A DNA stretch of 64,000 nt from contig NZ_BOMN01000132.1 of NCBI RefSeq assembly GCF_016862215.1, positions 1 to 64,000 on the forward strand, written 5' to 3'. Positions 56,301 to 61,723 of this stretch are shown here, piece by piece. A program made the translations under genes and the position numbers. Position 1 is the stretch's first letter; each line of letters starts with the position of its first letter. This stretch comes from Winogradskya humida (GTDB lineage: Bacteria; Actinomycetota; Actinomycetes; Mycobacteriales; Micromonosporaceae). The notes beneath the pieces were generated by a model. That model was given only the letters and a program-made list of their open reading frames with translations, was not told the origin of the DNA and did not search any database.

Positions 56301-57595
56301 TCGTCACGGTCGCCTTCTCCGGCACCACCGCGACCGTGACGTTCACCGCGCCGGCATCCGACGGCGGGTCCGCGATCACCGCGTACGAGCTGTCCCTCGA
56401 CGGTGGATCGACCTACAACCCGATCACCACGACCGGCACGGGCACGCTGACCGCCACGGTCACCGGCCTGACCACCGGAGCGACGTACCAGGTCGCCCTG
56501 CGCGCCCGCAACGCCGTCGGCGCGGGGGATGCCGATACGGAGTTCAACCTCGCGACCCCGCCAGCGGCGCCCACAGGCCTCACGGTGACCCGCGGCGACA
56601 CCACCGCGGCCCTGGCCTTCACCGCCCCCGACGACGACACGATCACCGGCTACCAGTACTCCACCGACAACGGCACCACCTGGACGGCCCTGGCCAGCCC
56701 CTACGTGGTCACCGGCCTCGACAACACCGCCACGTACGCGTTCCGCGTCCGCGCCGTGAACTCCGCCGGCCCCGGCCGGGCCAGCACCGCGGTCACGTCC
56801 ACCGGCAGCACGGCCCCAGGCGCTCCCGGCAACGTCACCGCCGCCGCCCGTACCTCGTCGATCCTGGTGACCTGGACGCCACCCGCCACCACACCGGTCC
56901 CGATCACCGGCTACCGCGTCGTGGCCACGCCGGGGGTGGCGACCTGCGCCACCGGTCCGACCGAGACGTCCTGCCTGATCGGCGGCACCGCGGGCGTGCG
57001 CTACACGCTGCGGGTCGTGGCCCTCGCCGCCGGCGGTGCCTCGACCACTTCCTCCGCATCGGCTACGGCGACGCCGATCGCGCCGTCGCTGCCCGCCGCG
57101 CCGCCCGCCTCGGCGCCCGCGCTGACCACCACCAAGGGCGACATCAGCACCGCGGTGCCCGGCGAGCAGATCATCCTGGTCGGCGACGGCTTCGCGCCGT
57201 ACTCGACGATCACCATCGCCCTCTACTCGACCCCGACGCTGCTTGCCACCGCGACCACCGACGCCGGCGGCGCGTTCCGCAAGGCGGTGACGATCCCGGC
57301 CGGCCTCGACCCGGGCCGGCACACCCTGCTCGCCACGGGCGTGGACCCGCAGGGCAACACGTTCAGCCGCAGCCTGTCCGTCACGGTCAAGGCCGCCACG
57401 ACGACGCCCACCCCCACGCCCGCTGTCTCCACGCCGACCCCGGCCACTCCCGCGCCGACCACCACGCCGCCCACCGACACCACCATGCCGCGGACGGGCG
57501 AGAACATCGCGCTCATCGCCGGGGTGGGTCTCCTGATGATCATCGCCGGTCTGGGGCTGGCCCTGGTCCGGCGCGACGGCCCGCGCCGCCGCTGA
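44339..57595 (+). CDS. Giant surface protein: NHL propeller, 43 fibronectin type III repeats, MPRTG anchor
   Basis: 4418 residues from the ATG at 44339 (AGGAGAG upstream). A signal peptide (TIIVLVSLSAVVGL, cleavage after PAAAA) is followed by a six-bladed NHL-type propeller (about 58-365; blades with AVDGSGNLFVGDYGNARVFK). 43 tandem fibronectin type III domains run from residue 366 to about 4245, each 85-97 residues, with the pattern PTGL, then ITGYEVSTDNG.TW, then TGLTNGT.Y.VRVRAVN..G.GPAS. A further Ig-like unit (about 4262-4345) and a Pro/Thr linker precede MPRTG (4383-4387), a membrane helix and RRDGPRRR. This is a sortase-type sorting signal with Met in place of Leu. The likely role is a long adhesin or scaffold on the cell surface. 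No sortase gene is in the window. There are no Cys residues in the fibronectin repeats except in the last one. Confidence 0.93.
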   Translation: MTSRRAVALFTIIVLVSLSAVVGLSGPAAAAGGYVLSLYGGTGAASAPVSGPAGSSPIGRPDAMATDGAGNVWVYVRSACRVVKISAAGTLSPAVGNGTCGAAVAGDATSSPLSSSVKALAVDGSGNLFVGDYGNARVFKVTSGGTLSVFAGNGTTTAPVAGSATSTAVRPDSMAVDGSGNLFVGYVSQAQVVKITAAGALTRYAGTGTAGTPILGGVATLTQISQPASLAVDTTGNLYVGDIGNKRIYQVSTANVLSFFAGSGATATPVPGSITSPVPAPYAMAFDSASILYVAENYSHQILSFTLAGLGAPTLVAGTGGTGTPVAGVSTSSPLGTIPALVAPAASTVLAGDTDNNYLLRIAAPTVPGAPTGLSAVPGPSKAILTFTPPASDGGSTITGYEASTNNGTTWAALATTGSGTKTGTVTGLINGIAYTVRVRAVNAVGTSTASASTTVTPATAPGAPTALIPVGQDGQVNLTFVPPLNDGGSAITGYEVSTDSGSTWSAFAATGVLGLSGNVTGLTNGTAYTFQIRAVNLVGPGPSTAAVTATPRGAPYAPANLTAVPGNAQATLTFTTPADGGNAILGYQVSTDDGANWAGLTVTTAGTTNTATVTGLTNGTAYPVRVRALNLAGTGIASSAVTVSLAALVPDAPTGLVVVAGDAQIAVSFTPPASNGGSAITGYEASTNNGTSWSALATTAGLLGVRNATITGLTNGTSYTVRVRAVNAVGPSPASTSVTVTPRGAPYAPTGLTAVAGNGQATLTFTTPGDGGNAILGYQVSTDDGANWAALTVTTAGTTNTATVTGLSNGTVYPVRVRAVNLAGTGAASSATTVSLAALVPDAPTTLIAVAGDASIAVTFVPPASTGGSALTGYEASTDNGVTWGPLATTAGLLGVRNGTITGLINGTAYAVKVRAVNAVGPSVATAAVSATPRGVPYAPTNLTAAPGDRQATVTFTTPGDGGNALLGYQVSTDNGATWNGLTVTTAGTTNTGTVTGLTNGTTYALKVRAISLAGNGIASSPAPVTLPALVPDAPTGLVAIAGDASIAVTFAPPATTGGSALTGYEASTDNGVTWSSLTTTAGLLGVRNGTIAGLTNGTTYAVKVRAVNAIGSSVATAAVSATPRGVPYAPVNLTATPGDRQASVTFTTPADGGNAILGYQVSTDNGTTWNALTVTTTGSTGTGTVTGLTNGTTYALKVRALNLAGNGIASTAASVTLQSLAPDAPTGLVAGAGDSSVTLSFAAPAANGGSAITGYQASVDNGTTWTTLSTTDGLLGVKNATLTGLTNGTTYAVRVRALNAVGPGPASGSASATPRGAPYAPTGLSAVPGNTQATVTFTTPNDGGYGILGYQVSTDDGSTWAGLTVTTSGTTNTGTVTGLTNGRTYALRVRAYSLGGTGAASAGTAVVLPALAPTAPSGLVAIAGDTTVALMFAPPSANGGATITGYEASTDDGTTWSALATTDGLLGMRNATLTGLVNGTTYAIRVRALNPTGPSPATDSVPVTPRGAPYAPAGLIAVPGNGQAVLTFTTPADGGNTLLGYQVSTDNGGTWSALTVSTSGTTNTATVTGLTNGITYSVRVRALNLAGTGAPSATATVTPATVPGAPTGVAAAPGNTQITVTYTAPASTGGSPVTGYQVSTYDGTTWAALPASGTVTGLTNGTTYAVRVRALNAVGAGASSTPVSVTPVPNTPDPPTGLSAARGDRSATLTFTPPAMTGASPISSYDVSTDDGATWSALAASKVVTGLTNGTTYTVRVRAVNASGPGPASASATVTPATTPGTPTGLSVAMGDGTATLSFTAPASDGGDAITGYDVSTDDGSTWAALPASRIVGGLTNGTSYTFRVRAVNSVGAGTPTAGTTGTPSTVPGAPTGVSATAGDGRAVVTFTAPASDGGSPVTRYEVSTDDGVSWATLPANGTVTGLTNTTTYTIRVRAVNSTGTGPASAAVTVTPVDGLPGAPTGLSATRGDRGATLAFSAPADPGSSAISGYEVSTDGGTTWAALPASRIVGGLTNGTAYTVRVRAVNDAGAGPSSASVTVTPAAAPGAPTNLRASRGNHSATLMFAAPVNDGGDPITGYDVSTDNGATWNPLAADRTVTGLTNGTTYVIRVRAVNGVGAGTPSASVSITPATTSAAPTGLTAQRGNGSATLTFTAPASDGGDPITGYQVSTDNGQTWAGLAADRTVTGLTNGVTYTVQVRAVNSSGPGAASASTLVTPATSPGAPGGLSATAGDSSATLMFAAPDDGGDQVTGYEVSADDGGTWSAFTATGSGSARTGTVTGLDNGTAYTVRVRAFNGVGTGASSAAVTVTPISGVPGAPTGLAAARGDQSATLTFTAPADPGSSAISGYEYSTDAGVTWTALAVGGVVGGLTNGTAYEFWVRARNSAGPGPASSSATATPATVPQAPTGLTANPGDTTAALAFRAPVSDGGDPITRYDVSTDNGTSWVTLPVDRVVTGLTNGTAYPVRVRAVNTVGTGLSSDAVSVTPSPGRPGAPTRLTAAPGNASATLTFTAPASAGSSPISGYDVSVDEGITWTPLAADRVVTGLSNGTAYQISVRARNAAGAGPGSASVTVTPATTAAAPTALTATPGDSSAALTFTAPADTGGSAVTGYDVSVDDGTTWNPLTVSGGATLTGTVTGLTNGTSYPIRVRAVTAAGKGAAGDSATVTPATTADAPAAFNVTSGDGQLYLYFTAPASDGGSPITGYEVSVDDGGTWAAVAPDRIVTGLTNGTSYRVRVRAVTAAGPGAVTDSISAAPVNGLPGAPTGLTATRGDSSATVSYTAPANPGSSAITGYEVSTDDGWNWAPLAADNRITALSNGTTYAVRVRAVNAAGPGPASDSAPVTPAAVPGQPAGLRATAGDTTATLTFTAPASDGGSTITGYEYSLDGTTWSALPASLIIGGLTNGTAYPVRVRARNDVGAGPASASVSVTPRALPGAPTNVAATPGDGTATITFTAPASDGGSAITRYEVSTDNGVTWAVLPANGVVAGLTNGTAYAIRLRARNAAGVGPASAAVTVTPAAVPGAPTDLVATPGNGSISVSFTAPAGVGGSAITGYDVSVDDGVTWAALPASRVVGGLTNGATYTVRVRARNGVGAGPASSSVIATPATVPGAPAGLTATPGNASIVVRFTPPASDGGSAITGYDVSVDNGTTWTVLPASQTVDGLANGTTYAVRVRARNAAGTGAASDNATATPSAGLPGVPGNVAVTRGDASATVTYTPATGTVTGYQVSVDDGATWRTLPGDGVVTGLTNGVSYAFRVRAVNDNGVSPASAPVTVTPATNPSAPAGVTATPGNRSATVSFTPPSYDGGLPITGYEYSLDGTTWSALPPSSSVGDLTNGTAYTIRLRARNDVGAGPSASAPPVTPTAVPGAPTGVVAVGRDRSATVTFTAPDSDGGSPIIAYDVSIDNGSTWAVLPAGGTVTGLTNGTTYTVRLRARTSAGTGPASAPATVTPATVPSAPTDLSVAPGDSTATVTFTAPADGGSPVTRYEVSTDDGMTWATLAASNTVGGLSNGTAYTVRVRARNDAGIGAPSAGVTVTPVSGLPAAPGSVTVTRGDASVSVYFIPPSGPVTGYDVSTDNGATWSALPGNGVITGLTNGTAYAIRLRARNDVGTGPASAAVTVTPATTPGAPVGLTAAAGDGSATLVFTAPASDGGSPVTDYQYSLDGTTWSALPASLTVGGLTNGVTYVVRVRARNDVGAGIPASVTVTPSTVPGTPTGVSAARGDSSATVTFTAPASDGGSPITRYEVSVDDGTTWAVLPAGGVVGGLTNGTAYKIKLRAVNATGTGAPSATTTVTPAGLPGAPTSVATSAGDASASVSFTAPATGGSPITGYEVSTDNGVTWTALPATGIVTGLTDGTTYTIRLRARTAVGAGPASAAVTVTPRAALPGAPTGLTVTRGDGSATLAFTAGSGDPSGYEVSIDGGVTWRPLAANRIVAGLTNGTTYAIAVRAVNTAGSGPATPSVPVTPATVPGQPSIVTVAFSGTTATVTFTAPASDGGSAITAYELSLDGGSTYNPITTTGTGTLTATVTGLTTGATYQVALRARNAVGAGDADTEFNLATPPAAPTGLTVTRGDTTAALAFTAPDDDTITGYQYSTDNGTTWTALASPYVVTGLDNTATYAFRVRAVNSAGPGRASTAVTSTGSTAPGAPGNVTAAARTSSILVTWTPPATTPVPITGYRVVATPGVATCATGPTETSCLIGGTAGVRYTLRVVALAAGGASTTSSASATATPIAPSLPAAPPASAPALTTTKGDISTAVPGEQIILVGDGFAPYSTITIALYSTPTLLATATTDAGGAFRKAVTIPAGLDPGRHTLLATGVDPQGNTFSRSLSVTVKAATTTPTPTPAVSTPTPATPAPTTTPPTDTTMPRTGENIALIAGVGLLMIIAGLGLALVRRDGPRRR
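45434..57075 (+). repeat. Array of 43 fibronectin type III coding units
   Basis: Each unit is 255-291 bases. Units 3-13 alternate between two types (linker RGAPYAP or RGVPYAP; linker ALVPDAP or similar). From unit 14 on they are more alike (linker TVPGAP or TTPGAP), with an RGD-bearing unit every three to five units. The codon bias also creates long antisense frames over 46.8-50.5 kb and 55.6-58.1 kb, which are shadows. Confidence 0.9.
45995..49143 (+). repeat. 573-bp higher-order repeat of paired domains
   Basis: The GCG or GTC codon after the RG of the linker falls at 46001, 46574, 47147, 47720, 48293 and 48866, which is exactly 573 bases (191 codons) each time. Five and a half AB pairs are present with high DNA similarity, for example copies starting at 45995 and 46568. 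This points to expansion by unequal exchange of a two-domain unit. Confidence 0.9.
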
Positions 57596-57626
57596 CCCCT
57601 TTCTCGCGCCGGGAGGGCCTGCCGCC

Positions 57627-59336
57627 GTGACCGAGCTACTTGTCGTCATCGTGACCGCGCTCATGGTGATCGCCGCCGCGACCCTCCTCGGCCCGCGGCT
57701 GCGGATCGCAGCGCCGCTCGTGCTCGTCGTCATCGGTGTCGCGGCGAGTTTCCTGCCGATGTTCGGGTCGGTGGACATCGAACCCGAGTGGATCCTCGAG
57801 GGCGTCCTGCCGCCGCTGCTGTACTCGTCCGCGGTGTCGATGCCCACGATGAACTTCCGCCGCGAGTTCGGGGCGATCGGCGGGCTGTCCGTGATCCTCG
57901 TCGTGGGCAGCGCGCTGCTGCTGGGCGTGTTCTTCATGCTCGCCGTCCCGCAGCTCGGCTTCGCGTGGGGCGTCGCCCTCGGCGCGATCGTCAGCCCCAC
58001 CGACGCCGTGGCCACATCGATCATCAAACAGGCGCCGGTGTCGCGGCGGGTCGTGGCGATGCTCGACGGCGAGAGCCTGCTCAACGACGCGACCGCGCTG
58101 GTCATGCTGCGCACGGCGATCGTCGCGTCCGCCGCGTCGTTCTCGTTCTGGGCCGCGATCGGTACGTTCGCCTACTCGGTCGTCGTCGCCCTGCTGATCG
58201 GCTGGCTCGTCGGCTGGCTCAACCTGGTGGTCCGCCGCCGGGTCACCGACCCGACGGTCAACACCGTCCTGTCGTACGCGGTGCCGTTCGTGGCATCGGT
58301 GCCCGCGACACTGCTCGGCGGCTCCGGCCTCGTCGCGGCCGTCGTCGCGGGCCTGCTCACGGGAATCTTCGCGCCGCGCTACCTGTCACCGCAGAACCGG
58401 CTGTCGGACTCGCAGAACTGGAGCACGGTCGAGCTGGTCCTCGAGGGCGCGGTGTTCCTCACGATGGGCGTCCAGATCAAATCGATCATCGCCCACGTCG
58501 AGCACGACCACGCCGGTGTCGGGGCCGCCGTGCTCGTCGCCGCCGGGGCACTCGTGCTGACGGTGCTGGTGCGCGCGGCGTACGTCGTCCCGCTGCTGGC
58601 CGTCCTCGCCGGTCAGCTCCGCCACGGCGTGAAGATGGAGACCCGGGTGAAGGGCATGCGCGAACGCATGACCACCCCCGAGGGCATGCAGGAGACATTC
58701 GGAGAGGTCAATTCCCGCCGCCGTACGCCCACCGAACGCGACCTCGACCAGTTCGCCCGCCGCGTCACCAAGGTCCTCGCCGACATCGAATACTTCCGCC
58801 GCGAACCCCTCGGCTGGCGCGAGGGCACCGCCGTCGTCTGGGCCGGCATGCGCGGCGCCGTAACCGTGGCCGCCGCCCAGACCCTGCCCGAGGACACCCC
58901 GCAACGCTCGGTCCTGGTCCTCATCGCGTTCGCAGTGGCGGCGATGTCCCTGCTCATCCAGGGCGGCACCATCGGCCCGCTGATGAGCCTCCTTACCCCG
59001 AAAACCGCCCGGGCCACCACCGACGCCGACCACCAGGCCACCACCGAGCTCACCCGCATCATGACCCTCCTACGCTCCAGCGCCGAAACAGTCCCCGACC
59101 CCCCGGCCCACTCCACCGGCACCCCCAGCCCCAGCCCCAGCCCCAGCCCCAGCCCCAGCCCCGAAGCCTTCGCCACCGCCCGACACCACCGCATCGCCAT
59201 CATCGAAGCCCAACGCTCCGCCCTCCTCGACGCCCGGGACCACGGCACCTTCGACGCTGAAATCCTCGCCAACGAACTAGCCAACCTCGACGCCGCCCAG
59301 ATAGCCCTCGAAATGCGCGGCAAACTCACCGCCTGA
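57627..59336 (+). CDS. CPA1-family Na+(K+)/H+ antiporter
   Basis: 569 residues from a GTG at 57627 with GGGAGGG upstream. Twelve or so membrane helices (LLVVIVTALMVIAAATLLGP at the start). Ion path motifs: GAIVSPTDAVATSII with the Asp pair region and MLDGESLLNDATALVML. A cytoplasmic tail (from about 400) contains a (Ser-Pro)n stretch encoded by AGCCCC repeats and ends in a charged helix. It exports Na+ or K+ in exchange for H+. It starts 31 bases after the giant gene on the same strand, perhaps by read-through. Confidence 0.92.
   Translation: MTELLVVIVTALMVIAAATLLGPRLRIAAPLVLVVIGVAASFLPMFGSVDIEPEWILEGVLPPLLYSSAVSMPTMNFRREFGAIGGLSVILVVGSALLLGVFFMLAVPQLGFAWGVALGAIVSPTDAVATSIIKQAPVSRRVVAMLDGESLLNDATALVMLRTAIVASAASFSFWAAIGTFAYSVVVALLIGWLVGWLNLVVRRRVTDPTVNTVLSYAVPFVASVPATLLGGSGLVAAVVAGLLTGIFAPRYLSPQNRLSDSQNWSTVELVLEGAVFLTMGVQIKSIIAHVEHDHAGVGAAVLVAAGALVLTVLVRAAYVVPLLAVLAGQLRHGVKMETRVKGMRERMTTPEGMQETFGEVNSRRRTPTERDLDQFARRVTKVLADIEYFRREPLGWREGTAVVWAGMRGAVTVAAAQTLPEDTPQRSVLVLIAFAVAAMSLLIQGGTIGPLMSLLTPKTARATTDADHQATTELTRIMTLLRSSAETVPDPPAHSTGTPSPSPSPSPSPSPEAFATARHHRIAIIEAQRSALLDARDHGTFDAEILANELANLDAAQIALEMRGKLTA
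59127..59162 (+). repeat. AGCCCC hexanucleotide repeat, six copies
   Basis: Six AGCCCC units in a row, encoding Ser-Pro dipeptides in the C-terminal tail of the antiporter. A hexanucleotide keeps the frame when copy number changes. Confidence 0.95.
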
Positions 59337-59376
59337 CCCACCCCACCCGACGGATTCCCCGGCCCGCAGTTGTTGG

Positions 59377-59418
59377 GTTGTGCACAATTAAGTTGCGCAC
59401 AACTTAATTGTGCACAAC
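59377..59418. promoter_or_regulatory. 42-bp near-perfect palindrome with TTGTGCACAA sites
   Basis: Arms GTTGTGCACAATTAAGTTG and CAACTTAATTGTGCACAAC (19 bp each, perfect) around CGCA. Inside are three spaced sites: TTGTGCACAA, TTGCGCACAA and TTGTGCACAA. It sits in a 123-base space between convergent genes (antiporter and MATE), where a regulator site is unexpected. It could be a terminator hairpin or a mobile-repeat site. Confidence 0.7.
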
Positions 59419-59459
59419 CTAATTGCCTTCGGCGGCTCGTCCTTCGCCATGTCGGCGGC

Positions 59460-60905
59460 TCAGCCCTCCGCTTGTTCGAGGGCCTCCTCGGCGCGTTCGG
59501 GGCTGCCGTCGGCGAGGCCCCGGTCGATGGCCCGGCGCGACGCCAGCCACAGCACGACCCCGACGACGAAGACGATGCCCTCGGTGACGGTGAGCGCCCA
59601 GATGATGCCGCTCAGCCCGAACCACACGTTGCCCAGCAGCACGATCGGAATGAACAGCACGCCCTGCGTCACCGACATCACGGTGGCGGCGAGCGCGCGC
59701 CCGGTGGCCTGGAACAGCGACGTGATCAGCCCGGTGAACCCGTTCGCGATCATCGCCACGAGCTGCGCGGTCATGATCGTGACGCCGATCGACAGGACCG
59801 AGTGGTCGGCGACGAACGCGGAGAACACCTGGTCGCGGAACACGAACACCACCACCGAGAAGAGCGCCGCGATGCCGCCCACCGCGATCGCCGACGTACG
59901 CAACGCCGCCGAAAGCCGCTCCCGGTCACCCTTCCCGTACGAGTACGCGAACAGCGGCAGCACCCCGAGCGTGATACCCATGACCAGGAACTCGGGCACC
60001 TGCGCGATCCGGACCGCGACACCCATGGCGGCGAGCGGGCCGTCACCGTACGCGGAAGCCAGGTTGTTGAGCACCAGCGAGGTGACGATCAGGAAGGCCG
60101 ACTGGAGCAGCGTGCCGATCCCGACGCCGAGGACGGGCTTCAGCACCTCGGGGGAGAGGGTGAACCACCGCGGCGCGAGGCTCATGTGCTCGCTGTGCCG
60201 GGCCAGCCAGGCGGCGAAGTAGCCGATGACGACGAGGTTCGCGAGGCCGGTGGCGAGCGCCGCGCCGGCCACGCCCCAGTGCAGCACGAGGATGAGCAGC
60301 ACATCGAAGACGACGTTCGCGATCGTGGAGGCGATCAGCCCGATCATCACCTGCCGCGCAGCGCCCTCGGCCCGGACAAGCTGTTCAAGACAAACCGCAG
60401 CAGCGAGTACGGGTACGAACGCCAGCATCACCGCAACGAACGACCGCGTCGCCGGTGTGGCGGCACCGTCCGCGCCGAGCAGCGACACGAGCGGGTGCAG
60501 CAGGAGCAGCCCGATGCCGCCGAGCACGGCCCCGACGGCGACCGAGCCCCAGACGGCGAACGACGACACCCGCTTGATGCCGGCGGCCTTCGCGGGATCG
60601 TGCTCCGACGCGCCGAGCAGCCGCGAGATGAGCGCACCACCGCCGACACCGAACACGTTCCCGACCGCCATGACCAGCCCGAGAATCGGCGACCCGAGCG
60701 TCACCGCGGCGAGCAGCGCCGTGTTGTGGAGCGACCCGATGACACCGGCGTTGATGAGGTTGTAGACAGCGCCGACGATCATCGCCGCGGCCATCGGCAC
60801 ACAGAGATGCACGAGAGCACGGACGATCGGCGCGGCCGACAGGTACCAGCGGTTCGTGCCCGCTGCGTCGGATTTGGCCGGGATTTCAAGATCCATGGTG
60901 CTCAT
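59460..60905 (-). CDS. MATE-family efflux transporter
   Basis: 481 residues with twelve membrane helices. NorM/DinF-type motifs: VLVHLC-like first helix (APIVRALVHLCVPMAAAMIV), AVGNVFGVGGGALISRLLGA in helix 2, and the second-half repeat NNLASAYGDGPLAAMGVAVR. It pumps cations or drugs out using Na+ or H+. It lies 152 bases downstream of a MarR gene on the same strand and is probably co-transcribed with it. Confidence 0.93.
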   Translation of the reverse strand: MSTMDLEIPAKSDAAGTNRWYLSAAPIVRALVHLCVPMAAAMIVGAVYNLINAGVIGSLHNTALLAAVTLGSPILGLVMAVGNVFGVGGGALISRLLGASEHDPAKAAGIKRVSSFAVWGSVAVGAVLGGIGLLLLHPLVSLLGADGAATPATRSFVAVMLAFVPVLAAAVCLEQLVRAEGAARQVMIGLIASTIANVVFDVLLILVLHWGVAGAALATGLANLVVIGYFAAWLARHSEHMSLAPRWFTLSPEVLKPVLGVGIGTLLQSAFLIVTSLVLNNLASAYGDGPLAAMGVAVRIAQVPEFLVMGITLGVLPLFAYSYGKGDRERLSAALRTSAIAVGGIAALFSVVVFVFRDQVFSAFVADHSVLSIGVTIMTAQLVAMIANGFTGLITSLFQATGRALAATVMSVTQGVLFIPIVLLGNVWFGLSGIIWALTVTEGIVFVVGVVLWLASRRAIDRGLADGSPERAEEALEQAEG

Positions 60906-61029
60906 GGCTGCTTCTTTCGGGCAGGGCGGAGCGCGCGGCGGCGATTGCCGTCGCGGCGAGGTATGTACGTGCTGTGCGGTGCGCGGCCGGCCAGCGGGTG
61001 GCAGGGTTACCGGGCGGGCTGAGTAGCCG

Positions 61030-61075
61030 GGTGGGCTGGGTTACCGGGTGGGCTGGGTTACCGCGTGGGCTGGGG
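61030..61075. repeat. 17-bp tandem repeat at the end of the MarR gene
   Basis: GGGTGGGCTGGGTTACC occurs twice in a row from about 61030, with a third partial copy up to about 61075. The third copy encodes the last residues of the MarR protein and its stop (61058). Confidence 0.7.
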
Positions 61076-61501
61076 CAGCACCGCGGTGATCTTCTGGAGC
61101 AGAACGTGCAGGGCAGCGCGCTCGGTCTCGTCGAGCGGGGCGAGGATCGTCTCGTCGGCGGCGGCCATCGCGCCGCCGAGGCCGTCGGCGAGGGCGGCGC
61201 CGGCGGGGGTGGCGAAGACGAGCTTGCTGCGTTCGTTGCCGGGCTCCGTGCGGCGCTCGACGAGACCGCGGCGCTCGAGGCCCTGCAGCAGGCTCGAGAC
61301 GCTCGCGGCGCTCGTGCGGGTCGTCTGCGCGATGTGACGCTGCATCGAACCGGGGTTCTGCACCAGGTGGCTGAGCACGAACGCCTGCTCGAAGCTGAGC
61401 TCGCGCGCCCGGATCCACTCCTCGCCGGCCTTGCGCTGCGCCCATCCGATCCAGCGCATCAGCTCGAGGCTGGTGGTGAGCGTGACTTCCGGTGTCTCCA
61501 T
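61058..61501 (-). CDS. MarR-family regulator of the MATE pump
   Basis: 147 residues from the ATG at 61501. Helix-turn-helix: LSFEQAFVLSHLVQNPGSMQ, then QTTRTSAASVSSLLQGLERR, then GLVERRTEPGNERSKLVFAT as wing. The frame is open further upstream, but only through a 15-bp repeat array that encodes a Pro/Gly string, so the ATG is correct. A 27-bp nested palindrome starts three bases upstream of the ATG. It likely represses itself and the MATE gene. Confidence 0.92.
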   Translation of the reverse strand: METPEVTLTTSLELMRWIGWAQRKAGEEWIRARELSFEQAFVLSHLVQNPGSMQRHIAQTTRTSAASVSSLLQGLERRGLVERRTEPGNERSKLVFATPAGAALADGLGGAMAAADETILAPLDETERAALHVLLQKITAVLPQPTR

Positions 61502-61503
61502 AC

Positions 61504-61530
61504 TTAGAAAGCTAAACGTTAGCCCTCTAA
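61504..61530. promoter_or_regulatory. Nested palindrome, probable MarR operator
   Basis: Order on the + strand: TTAGA, AA, GCTAA, ACG, TTAGC, CC, TCTAA. Both pairs (TTAGA with TCTAA, GCTAA with TTAGC) are perfect, with only the AA/CC spacers unpaired. It lies immediately before the MarR start codon, so bound repressor would block transcription start or early elongation. Confidence 0.78.
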
Positions 61531-61555
61531 CTGTCAAGGTTCTAACTGGTTGCGA

Positions 61556-61630
61556 CCCGGGAGCAGCAGGCCCGGGAGCAGCCGGCCCGGGAGTAACCGG
61601 CCCGGGAGTAGGCGGCCCGGGAGTAGGCGG
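61556..61630. repeat. 15-bp tandem repeat, five copies
   Basis: Units CCCGGGAGNNNNNGG start at 61556, 61571, 61586, 61601 and 61616; the last two are identical (CCCGGGAGTAGGCGG). It lies in the space between the MarR operator and the divergent acyl-CoA ligase gene, so copy number changes promoter spacing. Confidence 0.9.
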
Positions 61631-61723
61631 CCTGGCGCGCGCGGCCCGGGAGCGGGCTGCTCGGATCGCGGGCGGGGGGCTGCCGGTAGCCTTCGCGTAA
61701 GTCACGCAAACGTAGGAGAGTGC

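Noticed and set aside
55643..58114. An 823-codon minus-strand frame across the end of the giant gene and the antiporter start
   Set aside because: Same codon-bias artefact; no family features, and both plus-strand genes there are clear.
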